NCBI GenBank assembly: GCA_016213175.1
Contig: JACRBF010000049.1
Location: 1-41,933, forward strand
Reading direction: 5' to 3'
Length of the DNA: 41,933 bases
DNA from: Chlamydiia bacterium
Lineage (GTDB): Bacteria > Chlamydiota > Chlamydiia > Chlamydiales > SM23-39
Shown: one piece after another, positions 33,124-41,886 of the stretch
How the letters are laid out: the number at the start of each line of letters is the position of its first letter
How positions within the stretch are numbered: the stretch's first letter is position 1
The notes under the pieces: model-generated
What the model was told of the DNA's origin: nothing
What the model saw: the letters and a program-made list of their open reading frames with translations, nothing else
The model's database searches: none
Position numbers and translations under genes: made by a program

Positions 33124-34314
33124 ATGCGTCTTGTGAGCGTCTTCTTTCTTTGCGCGTGGGTTGCGCCCTACGCTCTTCCTCTGCAGCTTGATGTACATGC
33201 AGGTTCTGCCATTCTCATGAATGCACAGACAGGTGCGATTCTCTACGAAAAACATGCGTATGCCCCTTGTTATCCGGCCAGTACGACGAAAATTGCGACA
33301 GCTCTTTTCGTACTCGATGAGAAAAAGACGCCCCTTGATCAACTGCTCGTAGCGACTGCTGACAGTTTACGTAAGAAACCTGCAGAAAAGGAGGGAGTAC
33401 AGTACCCGCCTCATTGGTGGGATGCCGATGGAACGAGGATGTGGTTGAAGGTTTCAGAGGCGCTCTCGTTAGATGCTCTCTTGCATGGGCTCATGCTCAT
33501 ATCGGGCAATGATGCGGCTAATGTGATTGCGGAGGGGCTCTCTGGTTCTGTGCCTGTATTTGTTGAGGAGATGAACCGCTATTTGGAAGGAATCGGGTGT
33601 ACCGGCACCCATTTTCTCAATCCGCATGGATGTCATCATCCAGAACATGTAACGACAGCCTATGATTTGGCGTTGATGACGCAAAAAGCTCTTACGATTC
33701 CTAAATTTCGCGATCTGGTTTCTAAGACCTCTTATATGAAGCCGAAAACGAATAAGCAAGGACCCTCTGAAATCAAGCATACGAATCAATTGTTGAGTGG
33801 CGGACGGTTTCACTATCCCAAGGCAATTGGCGTAAAGACTGGGTTTCATGCAGCTGCTCAAAATGCTTTTGTGGCAGCGGCGGAGCATGAGGGGCGGACG
33901 TTGATTGCGGTGCTTTTGGGAACTGCTAATAGGCAAGATCGATACAAGGATGCGATTCGTCTCTTCGAAACAGCATTTGCGGAGACAATGGAGACGCGCC
34001 GTTTTTTTAGCAGAGAGCATCTATTTGAGAAAGAGGTGCGTGGTGCAAAAACAGCCTTGACAGCAGCGCTTTCTAAGGAGCTCTCTCTTTCTTTTTATCC
34101 TTCTGAGGCGCCTGTTTGTAAAGCATTTGTGCATTGGATGAATCCGCGGCTGCCTATTCGAAAAGGGCAGGTGGTAGGAGAGGTTCAGATTGTCAATGAG
34201 AAGGGGTCTGTCTTGGAGCGCGGCGATCTTACGGCTAAGGAAGAGGTTAAGGGGACCCTTCTCTTCGTCTTACAGGACGCAGTGCAGCGTATTTTGCAGA
34301 TGAGCGTAGAATGA
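33124..34314 (+). CDS. dacF: D-alanyl-D-alanine carboxypeptidase (PBP5/6 type)
   Basis: A 396-residue penicillin-binding protein of the S11 family that trims peptidoglycan stem peptides. Motifs: SxxK as STTK (Ser53), SGN at 127-129, KTG at 238-240. A signal peptide (MRLVSVFFLCAWVAPYALP) argues for the ATG at 33124 rather than the in-frame TTG at 33073. A C-terminal domain of about 100 residues follows the catalytic part, as in PBP5. The equivalent Chlamydia gene sits next to rsbW and the unknown gene. The 3' end overlaps convergent ksgA by 45 bp. Confidence 0.93.
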   Translation: MRLVSVFFLCAWVAPYALPLQLDVHAGSAILMNAQTGAILYEKHAYAPCYPASTTKIATALFVLDEKKTPLDQLLVATADSLRKKPAEKEGVQYPPHWWDADGTRMWLKVSEALSLDALLHGLMLISGNDAANVIAEGLSGSVPVFVEEMNRYLEGIGCTGTHFLNPHGCHHPEHVTTAYDLALMTQKALTIPKFRDLVSKTSYMKPKTNKQGPSEIKHTNQLLSGGRFHYPKAIGVKTGFHAAAQNAFVAAAEHEGRTLIAVLLGTANRQDRYKDAIRLFETAFAETMETRRFFSREHLFEKEVRGAKTALTAALSKELSLSFYPSEAPVCKAFVHWMNPRLPIRKGQVVGEVQIVNEKGSVLERGDLTAKEEVKGTLLFVLQDAVQRILQMSVE

Positions 34315-35091
34315 AAGCCACTGATCGAGGGATAGGGACTCGGGGCGCGCAGTGTGAGAAATACCCGCCTGATCAAGGGAGGCCATAATTTTATCGTGGG
34401 AAAAGTAGGTGCGTAAGGTGCTTGCAATCATTTTGCGTTTTTGCTGAAACGCGTGCCGTATGAGAGTAAAGAGGGGTGTAGAGTCTGGCAAGGGTGGGGG
34501 CCTAGAGTCGAAGTGCAATACGACAGAATCAATCTGCGGTTTTGGATAGAAACAGGAGGCTGACACTTTGAAAGAAGTGGGTGGATGGGCGTGGAATTGA
34601 AAGAGGAGCGCTAGGTAGCTATTTGATTTCAAATTGATTCGATCCGCAAATTCCTTCTGTACCATCAGCGTAAAAGAGGAAAAAAGGGAGCCGTGGCGGA
34701 GAAGTATTTCAAAGAGAGGCGTCGTGATGTGATAGGGAAGATTTGCTACCACTTTTAGGGGGCTAGTGGAAAGAAGGGACTTGAGGTCGAAAAGGAGGAA
34801 GTCTTTCTGTATAGAGTGGAGTCTTTTGTCTTGCGTCTGTAGTCGCCCCAGCTCTTGGGATAGGACCGCATCTTTTTCGATGGCAATGACGTGAGCGCCT
34901 GCTCGTAATAGGTGGGTGGTCAACATGCCGCATCCTGGACCGATCTCCAAAACAGGGTCTCCTGGGATGATTCCCGCAGTGCGAACAATTTTTTCCGCAC
35001 TATTGTTATCTATGAGGAAGTTTTGTGATAGGCCCTTATTCGGATCGCGTCCGATTTTTTGCAGCAGATTTAAATGATCGGAAAGATTCAT
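34270..35091 (-). CDS. ksgA: 16S rRNA dimethyladenosine transferase
   Basis: A 273-residue methyltransferase that dimethylates two adjacent adenines near the 3' end of 16S rRNA. It carries QNFLID (23-28), the SAM motif VLEIGPGCGMLT (47-58) and the catalytic NLPY (117-120). Its ATG overlaps the stop of the upstream SurA-like gene as ATGA. It ends inside the dacF coding region on the opposite strand, leaving an unusually long 45-bp convergent overlap. Confidence 0.96.
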   Translation of the reverse strand: MNLSDHLNLLQKIGRDPNKGLSQNFLIDNNSAEKIVRTAGIIPGDPVLEIGPGCGMLTTHLLRAGAHVIAIEKDAVLSQELGRLQTQDKRLHSIQKDFLLFDLKSLLSTSPLKVVANLPYHITTPLFEILLRHGSLFSSFTLMVQKEFADRINLKSNSYLALLFQFHAHPPTSFKVSASCFYPKPQIDSVVLHFDSRPPPLPDSTPLFTLIRHAFQQKRKMIASTLRTYFSHDKIMASLDQAGISHTARPESLSLDQWLSFYAHLQNTLHCVL

Positions 35092-36137
35092 TGCAGAGAG
35101 AAAGGGTGCATATCTTCTGGAAAACTCTCTTTGATCCGTGCTGTATCAAAGCCGTAGTGCTTTCTGAGTTTTTCGATATAGACTTGAGATTGTTTAGCGA
35201 GGGCTTGTTGAGTGAGTTGTTCCCGTAAAGAGGCTGCTAGATCTTGAAAGGTCTGGGCAGGATGGTCGGTGGTCTTGATAAGATAGAAAATACGAGCGAC
35301 TTTTTTGTTGTCTGTGCGACTTTTTTGCACGATGGGCGTGCTGTATTGTCCCGGTTGCAGTGCAGAGAGAGTTTTGCGGTGTGTCTCCGTGATTTCCCTG
35401 TCCGAAACGCTGTACTCTGGAGAGATCTGAACGGAGGGGTCAAGATGAGAGAGTTCTCGAGAGAGCATATCTGGACTCTTTGCGCTTTGGGCTAAGAATT
35501 GGTGGATTTGCTGCGCTTTAGATTCAGGATCGGATGTGGCGTCTTCAGATCGGATGGAGACGATCCGGTACTTAATTTCTTGATAGGCTGGGTGTTCCTG
35601 TAAATAGGTTTGGTATGCTTGGCGGATGTCCTGGGGAGTCACGCTTTGAATGGCCTTGGATTGGACGAACCACCAGCTCATACGATGAACGATCAGTTCG
35701 TTCTTGAGGAGCTGCCATGCCTCATCGTAACTGAATCCCAGTCGATCTAATGTAGAGAGAACGTGGGGGCCGAAGCGGCTTTCCATCTCTTCGCGCACCT
35801 CTGCATCGGAGATCTGAATGTCGTGATCGAGCGCATCGGCTAAGATCAATTCGTTATCGATCATCTCCATTACAATAGGGCGCCAGCTTTTTTCGTAGAA
35901 TTGACAGCGTGCTTGGTTCGATTGGCTGAGCTGAGGGTAATGCTGGTGGAACAGGAGATCCATTTTCTTTTTCACATCGATCATGGACAGGCTCTTTTCT
36001 CCTACTTTTGCGAGAATGGAATTCTGTACGGCGATCTTTTGGTTGTCGGAGGACTCGAGCGGGGGTATTTGCGCAGCGAGGGAGAGGGCTATCAGTAAAA
36101 GCGCCGAGAGGACTGCGGGGATGCGTAAATTTTTCAT
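35088..36137 (-). CDS. SurA-like periplasmic chaperone
   Basis: A 349-residue exported protein with a signal peptide (MKNLRIPAVLSALLLIALSLAAQ). The SurA N-terminal pattern is visible: ILAKVGEKSLSMIDVKKKMDLL at about 42-63 and VMEMIDNELILADAL at about 89-103, then EVREEMESRFG. A central region with IKYRIVSIRSED and LQPGQYSTPIVQ looks like a degenerate parvulin domain. SurA escorts outer membrane proteins to the Bam complex, which fits with bamD in this window. It is coupled to ksgA by a 4-base overlap. Family level is fairly sure; isomerase activity is uncertain. Confidence 0.75.
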   Translation of the reverse strand: MKNLRIPAVLSALLLIALSLAAQIPPLESSDNQKIAVQNSILAKVGEKSLSMIDVKKKMDLLFHQHYPQLSQSNQARCQFYEKSWRPIVMEMIDNELILADALDHDIQISDAEVREEMESRFGPHVLSTLDRLGFSYDEAWQLLKNELIVHRMSWWFVQSKAIQSVTPQDIRQAYQTYLQEHPAYQEIKYRIVSIRSEDATSDPESKAQQIHQFLAQSAKSPDMLSRELSHLDPSVQISPEYSVSDREITETHRKTLSALQPGQYSTPIVQKSRTDNKKVARIFYLIKTTDHPAQTFQDLAASLREQLTQQALAKQSQVYIEKLRKHYGFDTARIKESFPEDMHPFSLQ

Positions 36138-36161
36138 TGCGGTAGGAATGATAACATAGTT

Positions 36162-37292
36162 CTATTTTTTTCTGAAGAGAGCTGCGAAAAATCCATCGGG
36201 GCCCTCTTCTTCGGGGAGCAGGGAAAGGGGGGAGGTTTCTAACGACAGGGGGTGGGAGGCAAGAAGTCGTTCTACTTGCGACTGATTTTCTTCAGAGAGG
36301 ATGCTGCAAGTGGCGTAGACAAGGCGCCCCCCTGGTTTTAAATAGGCGATAGCCTCAGTGGCGATTTGCTGCTGCTTTTCGATCAACTGCTGAAGCATGG
36401 GGGCTTCGAGATTCCATTTTTGGTCGGGATTACGGCGCATTGTTCCTGTGCCACTGCAAGGCACGTCAATCAATACCCAATCGCACTTGCCCTTCAATCT
36501 GGATAGCTGCCCATGTCCTGGAGGGAGGATTTGTCCATTTTGTATGCCTGCCCGTTTCAGTCTTTGCTTAGCCTCTCTGAGGACAGAGGGGCGCACGTCG
36601 TGGAGATAGATCTGACCGCGTCCTTTCATCTGAGGGGCGAAAGCGAGGGCTTTCCCTCCGGAACCGCTGCAAAAATCAAGCACCGAATCGCCTGGATTGG
36701 CAGCGATTAGAGACGCCACGAGCTGGCTCCCCTCATCTTGCATTTCAAAAAGTCCCTCTTTGAATTCAGGCAGGGAAAAAAGGGGTAATCTTTGGGCAAA
36801 GCGGATGCCGGAAGGAGAATATTTGCAAAGGGAGGCAGGGAATTGCCCTTTCCACTTCTCCAGAAGAGCTTCGCGGGTTGTCTTCAGTAAATTAGCTCGG
36901 ATTGTAGGAGACGCTGGGGTATTCAAGGTCTGGCAGAGGCGCCAAGTTTTTTCTTTCCCGTAGTCGGCAACGAGCTTGTGGAAGAGCCACTCGGGGATGC
37001 CGCAACGGATGTATTCGGGAATCAATGTATCTTGGAGGATGGAATCGAGAGAGAGGCTCCGGAAGCAGTGAAGACGATCGATGGATGTAGCAGGGGAAGG
37101 ACACAGGTGATCGATGAGCGATTTCCAGCGCACCATGCTGTAGGTGGTATCTCCGATGCATTTGCGATCTTTGGCGCCTAAGCTCTTATGCGCTCTGAAA
37201 TAATTCCCCAGGGCAAGGTCCAGTGGAATTTTGCGGGAATCGTAGAGTAAAAAAAACGCTTGAATGTGGTGGTCGCAAAAAGAGAGGCGCAT
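36162..37292 (-). CDS. rsmB: rRNA cytosine-C5 methyltransferase (RsmB/NOP2 family)
   Basis: A 376-residue enzyme from the ATG at 37292; a TTG at 37334 with GGGG upstream is possible. It has an N-terminal NusB-like helical part, then the SAM fold: VLDFCSGSGGKALAFA (motif I), DVRPS, the motif IV cysteine in DVPCSGTGTMRRNPD and the catalytic motif VI in YATCSILSEENQSQV. It methylates cytosine in 16S rRNA; which cytosine is not certain. A homologue lies near dacF in Chlamydia. It diverges from the DoxX-like gene. Confidence 0.9.
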   Translation of the reverse strand: MRLSFCDHHIQAFFLLYDSRKIPLDLALGNYFRAHKSLGAKDRKCIGDTTYSMVRWKSLIDHLCPSPATSIDRLHCFRSLSLDSILQDTLIPEYIRCGIPEWLFHKLVADYGKEKTWRLCQTLNTPASPTIRANLLKTTREALLEKWKGQFPASLCKYSPSGIRFAQRLPLFSLPEFKEGLFEMQDEGSQLVASLIAANPGDSVLDFCSGSGGKALAFAPQMKGRGQIYLHDVRPSVLREAKQRLKRAGIQNGQILPPGHGQLSRLKGKCDWVLIDVPCSGTGTMRRNPDQKWNLEAPMLQQLIEKQQQIATEAIAYLKPGGRLVYATCSILSEENQSQVERLLASHPLSLETSPLSLLPEEEGPDGFFAALFRKK

Positions 37293-37385
37293 AGGGGGGC
37301 AGTATAACGAAACTGGTAATTTTAGCTCTGGCAAAATATCCCCTAGTTTGACATCTTTTCTACGGACATCCTCAAGGAGTTTGGC

Positions 37386-37865
37386 GTGAGGTTTTTACAA
37401 TCGGGAGCGGTAGCGCTAGCGCGGATTTGTTTAAGCGTTTTCTTTATTACCTCCAGCATTCATAAAATTATGTATTGGCGCGAAACGGAAAAAGAATTTT
37501 TGGCCATGCTCGCTGATTGGCAGGTCTATGTATCAGTCTCGTTGGAAGGCATGCAGACAGCCTTTAGTTTCATGATGCTTTGGGCTCCCATCATTTTAAT
37601 GGGGGGGACTTTTTGTGAAATTCTAGGGGCATTACTGCTTTTTTTCGGTATCCGAGAAAAGCTTGGAGCAGGACTTCTTGCCGCTGTCTTGCTTCCTGCT
37701 ACTATTCTTTTTCAGCATTTTTGGTTTTCTGAAGGGGGCGAGAGAGAGTTGCAGATGTCTTTCTTTTTGAGAAATTTGGCAATTTTCGGGGGGCTTTTGT
37801 TGGTGATCGTGCAAGGCGCGCAATCGAAGCAGGCTGATGCTCCTTTCTCCTCTGCGAATTTCTAG
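37386..37865 (+). CDS. DoxX-like membrane protein
   Basis: A 159-residue integral membrane protein with four hydrophobic segments. The start LARICLSVFFITSSIHKIMYW and the segment GGTFCEILGALLLFFGIREKLGAGLL match the DoxX/DoxD family, small quinone-linked or oxidoreductase-associated membrane proteins of mostly unknown role. The start is GTG with AGGAG 6 bp upstream. It ends 2 bp before the lnt ATG, so the two are very likely cotranscribed. Confidence 0.8.
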   Translation: MRFLQSGAVALARICLSVFFITSSIHKIMYWRETEKEFLAMLADWQVYVSVSLEGMQTAFSFMMLWAPIILMGGTFCEILGALLLFFGIREKLGAGLLAAVLLPATILFQHFWFSEGGERELQMSFFLRNLAIFGGLLLVIVQGAQSKQADAPFSSANF

Positions 37866-37867
37866 CC

Positions 37868-39565
37868 ATGGGAAGATTTGCTTCTGGTCCTTTTTGGAGC
37901 GGATTTTTTCTGAGTCTGTTCTTTGTTGCTTTCGGCCAACCTGCATGGATTGCGGGAATGGGGATCTTTGCAGCCGCGTTTGGATATGCCCTTTTTTGGA
38001 TGAGCATGTTTCTTTTGCAGGAAGGCAGGCATAGATTTTGGCTGGCCGTGATTTGGTATGGGTGCGTTCAAGGAATCCAACTTTCCTGGATGACGTCGAC
38101 CCACTACATGGGCCCCTTGATTTTTGCCGTCTACGTAATGCTGCTCGTAGGCCTTGGGATTCAATTCGGGTTTCTTTCCTCATTTTTACGTCCGAAAAAG
38201 GCCCTTTCTTTCATGGAGACTCTGGGATTTGCGGGTTTTTGGATTTTATTGGAGTGGTCTCGTATTTATTTTTTGTCGGGATTTACCTGGAATCCTGCGG
38301 GACTGGCGCTTGCAGACAATCGCTATTCCCTTCAGATCGCCTCTGTGTTCGGCGTATATGGGCTTTCATTTTGGGTCATCTGGACGAATTTGGCTGGTTT
38401 AAAAGCGTGGATGAGTCGATCGAGACTTGCGATTGCCATATGGGCGCTCATTGCGCTGATTCCCTATGGATTCGGATGGGTTTATCAGGCGGTTGTTCGT
38501 TCCCATTTCCAGGAGGGAGGGCAGATGACGGCGCTTCTTCTTGAGACGGGCTTGCGGGTTGAACAGAAATCTCGAGATGGACAGAACCCTGAGGCGTTCA
38601 TCCCAGCGCTTGTCCAGTGGGAAAGGATTTGGGAATATCTAAAAGAGGCGGAGCCTACAGGTTTGATCGTCCTCCCAGAGGCCGCTTTCCCTTACGGGGC
38701 TTACACCCCTTTTTGCCGTTTCGAATCTTTGCAGTGGAGATGGAGTCAGCATTTTGAAGCCTCAGCCAATCCCTCTTTTCCTCCTTTGGAGTTCCCTTAC
38801 GCGATTCCTATTGAGAGGGAGGACGGGGCGGTTTGGATGGTTACGAATGCATTTTTAGCGCAGACGCTGGCCAATGAGTTCCATGCGGATGTGATTGTCG
38901 GACTTGATACCGAGGAGGGGGGGCGCCGCTATAATGCTGCCTTTCTCTTTCATCCAGAGGGTTCTGTGCCAGAAACTTATGCAAAGCGGGTGCTAGCGCC
39001 TATAGGGGAGTATATTCCTCTCCAGCAGATTGCTTGGTTTAAGGAGTTTCTTAAGCGGCATTTTGGGATAGGAGAGTCATTTGATGTGGGCAAGGAGGCG
39101 AAGGTTTTTGCCGCGCAGGTTCCTCTGGGTGTTGCGATTTGCCTTGAAGAAATCTACAGCGCTCTTGTGCGTGAGATGCGGCAGGGAGGCGCGCGCCTTT
39201 TGGTGAGTCTTTCTAACGATGTCTGGTTTCCTGATTCCAGACTAGCCCGTCAGCACTTCGATCATGGACGGATTCGGGCAGTAGAAAATGGGGTGTTTTT
39301 ATTGCGATCGAGCAATATGGGGATCACGGGGGGGGTAGACTGCTTTGGCCAGCCTTTCGGCCCCCTTTTTGAAGGGAAGATGTCTTTGAGTGCAAATTCT
39401 GCAAGCGCCTCGCCTCGAGTAGAGGGGGTTAGAGTGTCTGTTCCCCTTGTTTCTTACGCCACGCTCTATTCATTTTGGGGCGATAAGGCGATCCTAGGCT
39501 TCGGAACTTTCTCTTTTTTCATTGCAAGAGTCTGGAAATGGCGCTGGAAGAAAAGGTTGCCCTAA
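37868..39565 (+). CDS. lnt: Apolipoprotein N-acyltransferase
   Basis: A 565-residue inner-membrane enzyme adding the third acyl chain to lipoproteins. About six to seven membrane segments occupy residues 8-215, including GFAGFWILLEWSR and SGFTWNPAGLAL, typical of Lnt. The periplasmic nitrilase domain has the catalytic triad Glu in VLPEAAFPYG (about 271), Lys in YAKRVLAPIGEY (about 375) and Cys in GVAICLEEIY (about 427). SNDVWFPDS is also conserved. A last membrane segment lies near the C-terminus. It leads the lnt-lpxC-fabZ-lpxA series. Confidence 0.95.
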   Translation: MGRFASGPFWSGFFLSLFFVAFGQPAWIAGMGIFAAAFGYALFWMSMFLLQEGRHRFWLAVIWYGCVQGIQLSWMTSTHYMGPLIFAVYVMLLVGLGIQFGFLSSFLRPKKALSFMETLGFAGFWILLEWSRIYFLSGFTWNPAGLALADNRYSLQIASVFGVYGLSFWVIWTNLAGLKAWMSRSRLAIAIWALIALIPYGFGWVYQAVVRSHFQEGGQMTALLLETGLRVEQKSRDGQNPEAFIPALVQWERIWEYLKEAEPTGLIVLPEAAFPYGAYTPFCRFESLQWRWSQHFEASANPSFPPLEFPYAIPIEREDGAVWMVTNAFLAQTLANEFHADVIVGLDTEEGGRRYNAAFLFHPEGSVPETYAKRVLAPIGEYIPLQQIAWFKEFLKRHFGIGESFDVGKEAKVFAAQVPLGVAICLEEIYSALVREMRQGGARLLVSLSNDVWFPDSRLARQHFDHGRIRAVENGVFLLRSSNMGITGGVDCFGQPFGPLFEGKMSLSANSASASPRVEGVRVSVPLVSYATLYSFWGDKAILGFGTFSFFIARVWKWRWKKRLP

Positions 39566-39632
39566 AAGGATTGCTACGCTAACTTTTCACTAATAATCTG
39601 ACGAGATTCTTTCAAATGCTGAAGTGCCGCGC

Positions 39633-40499
39633 ATGATTTCTTCTTCTTGTTCCTCCCACATGCAGAAAACATTGCAACAAGAAGTCTCTGCTGCAGGCAA
39701 TGGTCTATTTACTGGAGAGAAAGTCTCCTTAAGAATTTGTCCCGCTGCGCCTAATCGAGGTATCCTTTTCAAGCGCGTTGATTTGCCGGGTAGCCCCGAA
39801 ATTCCTGCCCTTCTTTCTTTTGTGCGCGAGGCGCCTCGTTGTACACGTCTTGCAAAAGAAGAGACGAGCATCATGATGGTGGAGCACCTCCTTTCGGCGC
39901 TTTATGCGTATGGGGTCGATAATGCGGTAGTCGAGATGGAGGGACCCGAGCTTCCAGCGGCGGATGGTAGCGCGCAGATGTTTGTCGATCTCATTGAAAA
40001 ATCAGGACTTGCTTCTCAGGATGCGTCGCGTAAGTACGTCCGTGTTTGCAACCCTATCTATTGGTCCGAGGGGGATGTCCATTTGGTGGCTTTGCCCTCT
40101 GAAGAGTTTCGGTTGAGTTATACCATGCACTATCCCCACTCTCCGCTGCTCCGCTCCCAATACTATTCTCTTCCTCTTCAACCCTTGCGCTATAAAGCGG
40201 AAATCGCCCCTTGCCGGACATTTTCTCTCTATGAAGAGATCCTTCCCTTTATTGAGAAGGGACTCATCAAGGGGGGGGGGCTTGAAAATGCCCTCGTTAT
40301 TCAAGGAGGCAGAATTTTAAATCCTGAAGGCGCCAGATTTGAAGATGAAATGGTGCGCCACAAGATTTTGGATTTGATCGGCGATCTCGCATTGATCGGC
40401 GCTCCTCTTCTCGCTCATGTCATTGCGGTCCGTTCCGGTCATGCAAGCAATGTTGCGTTTGCAAAGACTCTTTCAAAATTAGTGAAGCCGGAGATTTAG
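39633..40499 (+). CDS. lpxC: UDP-3-O-acyl-N-acetylglucosamine deacetylase
   Basis: A 288-residue zinc enzyme, the committed step of lipid A synthesis. Zinc ligands are His85 in VEHLLSALYAYG and His243/Asp247 in HKILDLIGD; AAGNGLFTGEKVSL and PCRTF are also diagnostic. The start is uncertain: ATG at 39633, ATG at 39660 (MQKTLQQEV, the usual LpxC start) and GTG at 39624 are all in frame and none has a good ribosome binding site. It is followed by fabZ after 8 bp. Confidence 0.95.
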   Translation: MISSSCSSHMQKTLQQEVSAAGNGLFTGEKVSLRICPAAPNRGILFKRVDLPGSPEIPALLSFVREAPRCTRLAKEETSIMMVEHLLSALYAYGVDNAVVEMEGPELPAADGSAQMFVDLIEKSGLASQDASRKYVRVCNPIYWSEGDVHLVALPSEEFRLSYTMHYPHSPLLRSQYYSLPLQPLRYKAEIAPCRTFSLYEEILPFIEKGLIKGGGLENALVIQGGRILNPEGARFEDEMVRHKILDLIGDLALIGAPLLAHVIAVRSGHASNVAFAKTLSKLVKPEI

Positions 40500-40507
40500 A
40501 ACGATCT

Positions 40508-40975
40508 ATGTCCCCAAATAGTCCAGAACGCCCTTTTCTCTTCGATGCGAAAGAGATCCAACGTATTCTACCGCACCGCTATCCTTTTTTATTGGTGGAT
40601 CGAATTCTGCACATCAATCTCGAGGAAAACGAGATTATTGGGCTCAAGAATGTAACGGTGAACGAGCCCTTTTTTCAGGGACATTTTCCAGGGGTGCCTA
40701 TTATGCCTGGAGTGTTGATCCTGGAGGCATTAGCGCAGACTGGTGGCGTTCTCGTGCACCAGAAGGGTTATTCAAAGAAGATTGCCGTTTTATTGAATGT
40801 GGCTAATGCCAAATTTCGTAAGCCTGTTTTGCCGGGGGATGTATTGCATCTGCATGCTAAGGGAATTCATATTAGTGCGATGGGCGGTAAGATTAGTGCA
40901 AGGGCAATGATCGGAGAGCTACTGGCTGCTGAGGCGGAGCTTAGTTTTGCTCTTATTGATAAAGACAGTCTCTAA
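40508..40975 (+). CDS. fabZ: 3-hydroxyacyl-ACP dehydratase
   Basis: A 155-residue hot-dog fold enzyme of the fatty acid elongation cycle. The catalytic His59 and Glu73 are seen in FFQGHFPGVPIMPGVLILEA (56-75); LPHRYPFLLVDRI (21-33) is typical of the N-terminus. It competes with LpxA/LpxC for hydroxyacyl-ACP, and its place between lpxC and lpxA is the conserved chlamydial order. Confidence 0.97.
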   Translation: MSPNSPERPFLFDAKEIQRILPHRYPFLLVDRILHINLEENEIIGLKNVTVNEPFFQGHFPGVPIMPGVLILEALAQTGGVLVHQKGYSKKIAVLLNVANAKFRKPVLPGDVLHLHAKGIHISAMGGKISARAMIGELLAAEAELSFALIDKDSL

Positions 40976-40999
40976 TTTAGAATGTAGGATTGGTATACC

Positions 41000-41830
41000 A
41001 TGGGTCATGTTCACCCCCTTGCTGTCGTAGAACCGGGCGCTCAATTGGGCAGGGATGTTGTGATCGAGCCGTTTGCAGTTGTCAAAGGGACGGTGACTTT
41101 AGGCGATGGCGTTGTGATTAAGTCGCATGCATACATCGATGGGAATACGACGATCGGAGAGGGTACTGTGATCTGGCCAGGAGCCAGCATTGGCACAAAG
41201 GCGCAAGATCTCAAATTTCGTGGAGAAAAAACTTTTGTTTCGATTGGCAAACGCTGCGAAATTCGTGAATACGTCACCATCAACTCCTCGTGCCAAGAAA
41301 ATTCCACAGTGCGGGTGGGTGACGAGTGTCTCCTGATGGCGTATTGTCACGTAGCTCACAATTGCGAAGTGGGCAATCGAGTCATCATGTCAAACAGTGC
41401 TATGCTGGCAGGCCATGTGATCGTTGAAGATTATGCTCGCATTGGCGGTATGACTCCAGTACACCAGTTTTCTCGTATCGGTTGCCACGCTATGGTAGGA
41501 GGCTTTAGTGGAGTGTTGCGTGATGTGCCTCCCTATACGATTGGAGGAGGATTTCCTTACAAGTTCGGGGGAGTCAATATTGTAGGGTTGAAACGCAGTC
41601 AGTTTTCTTTGGAGGTTCGTGTAGCGATCAGTAAAGCGTTTAAACTGACCTATCGATCGGGGCTCCGCCTTGAAGAGGCTTTGGCTGAAATCGAGAGACA
41701 AATCGAACCGCTGCAAGAGATCAAACATTGGATCAATTTTTGCCGCAACTCCAAGCGGGGTATTCTGGGATTAGACAGCTCTGGAAGGGCTCAATCGGAA
41801 GAAGATGAGCCGCTGATTTTGGAAGAATGA
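41000..41830 (+). CDS. lpxA: UDP-N-acetylglucosamine acyltransferase
   Basis: A 276-residue left-handed beta-helix enzyme, first step of lipid A synthesis. Hexapeptide repeats run over about residues 5-180, the catalytic His120 lies in CHVAHNCEVGNRV, and the helical C-terminal domain follows GGVNIVGLKRSQFS. The tail after about residue 258 is acidic (SEEDEPLILEE) and longer than in E. coli LpxA (262). It is the last gene in the window; 103 bp follow, ending in a palindrome. Confidence 0.96.
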   Translation: MGHVHPLAVVEPGAQLGRDVVIEPFAVVKGTVTLGDGVVIKSHAYIDGNTTIGEGTVIWPGASIGTKAQDLKFRGEKTFVSIGKRCEIREYVTINSSCQENSTVRVGDECLLMAYCHVAHNCEVGNRVIMSNSAMLAGHVIVEDYARIGGMTPVHQFSRIGCHAMVGGFSGVLRDVPPYTIGGGFPYKFGGVNIVGLKRSQFSLEVRVAISKAFKLTYRSGLRLEEALAEIERQIEPLQEIKHWINFCRNSKRGILGLDSSGRAQSEEDEPLILEE

Positions 41831-41886
41831 TACCAAACGCAACAAATAACTTCCTATTTGAACGTGTCAAAGCGCCGAAAATCGTC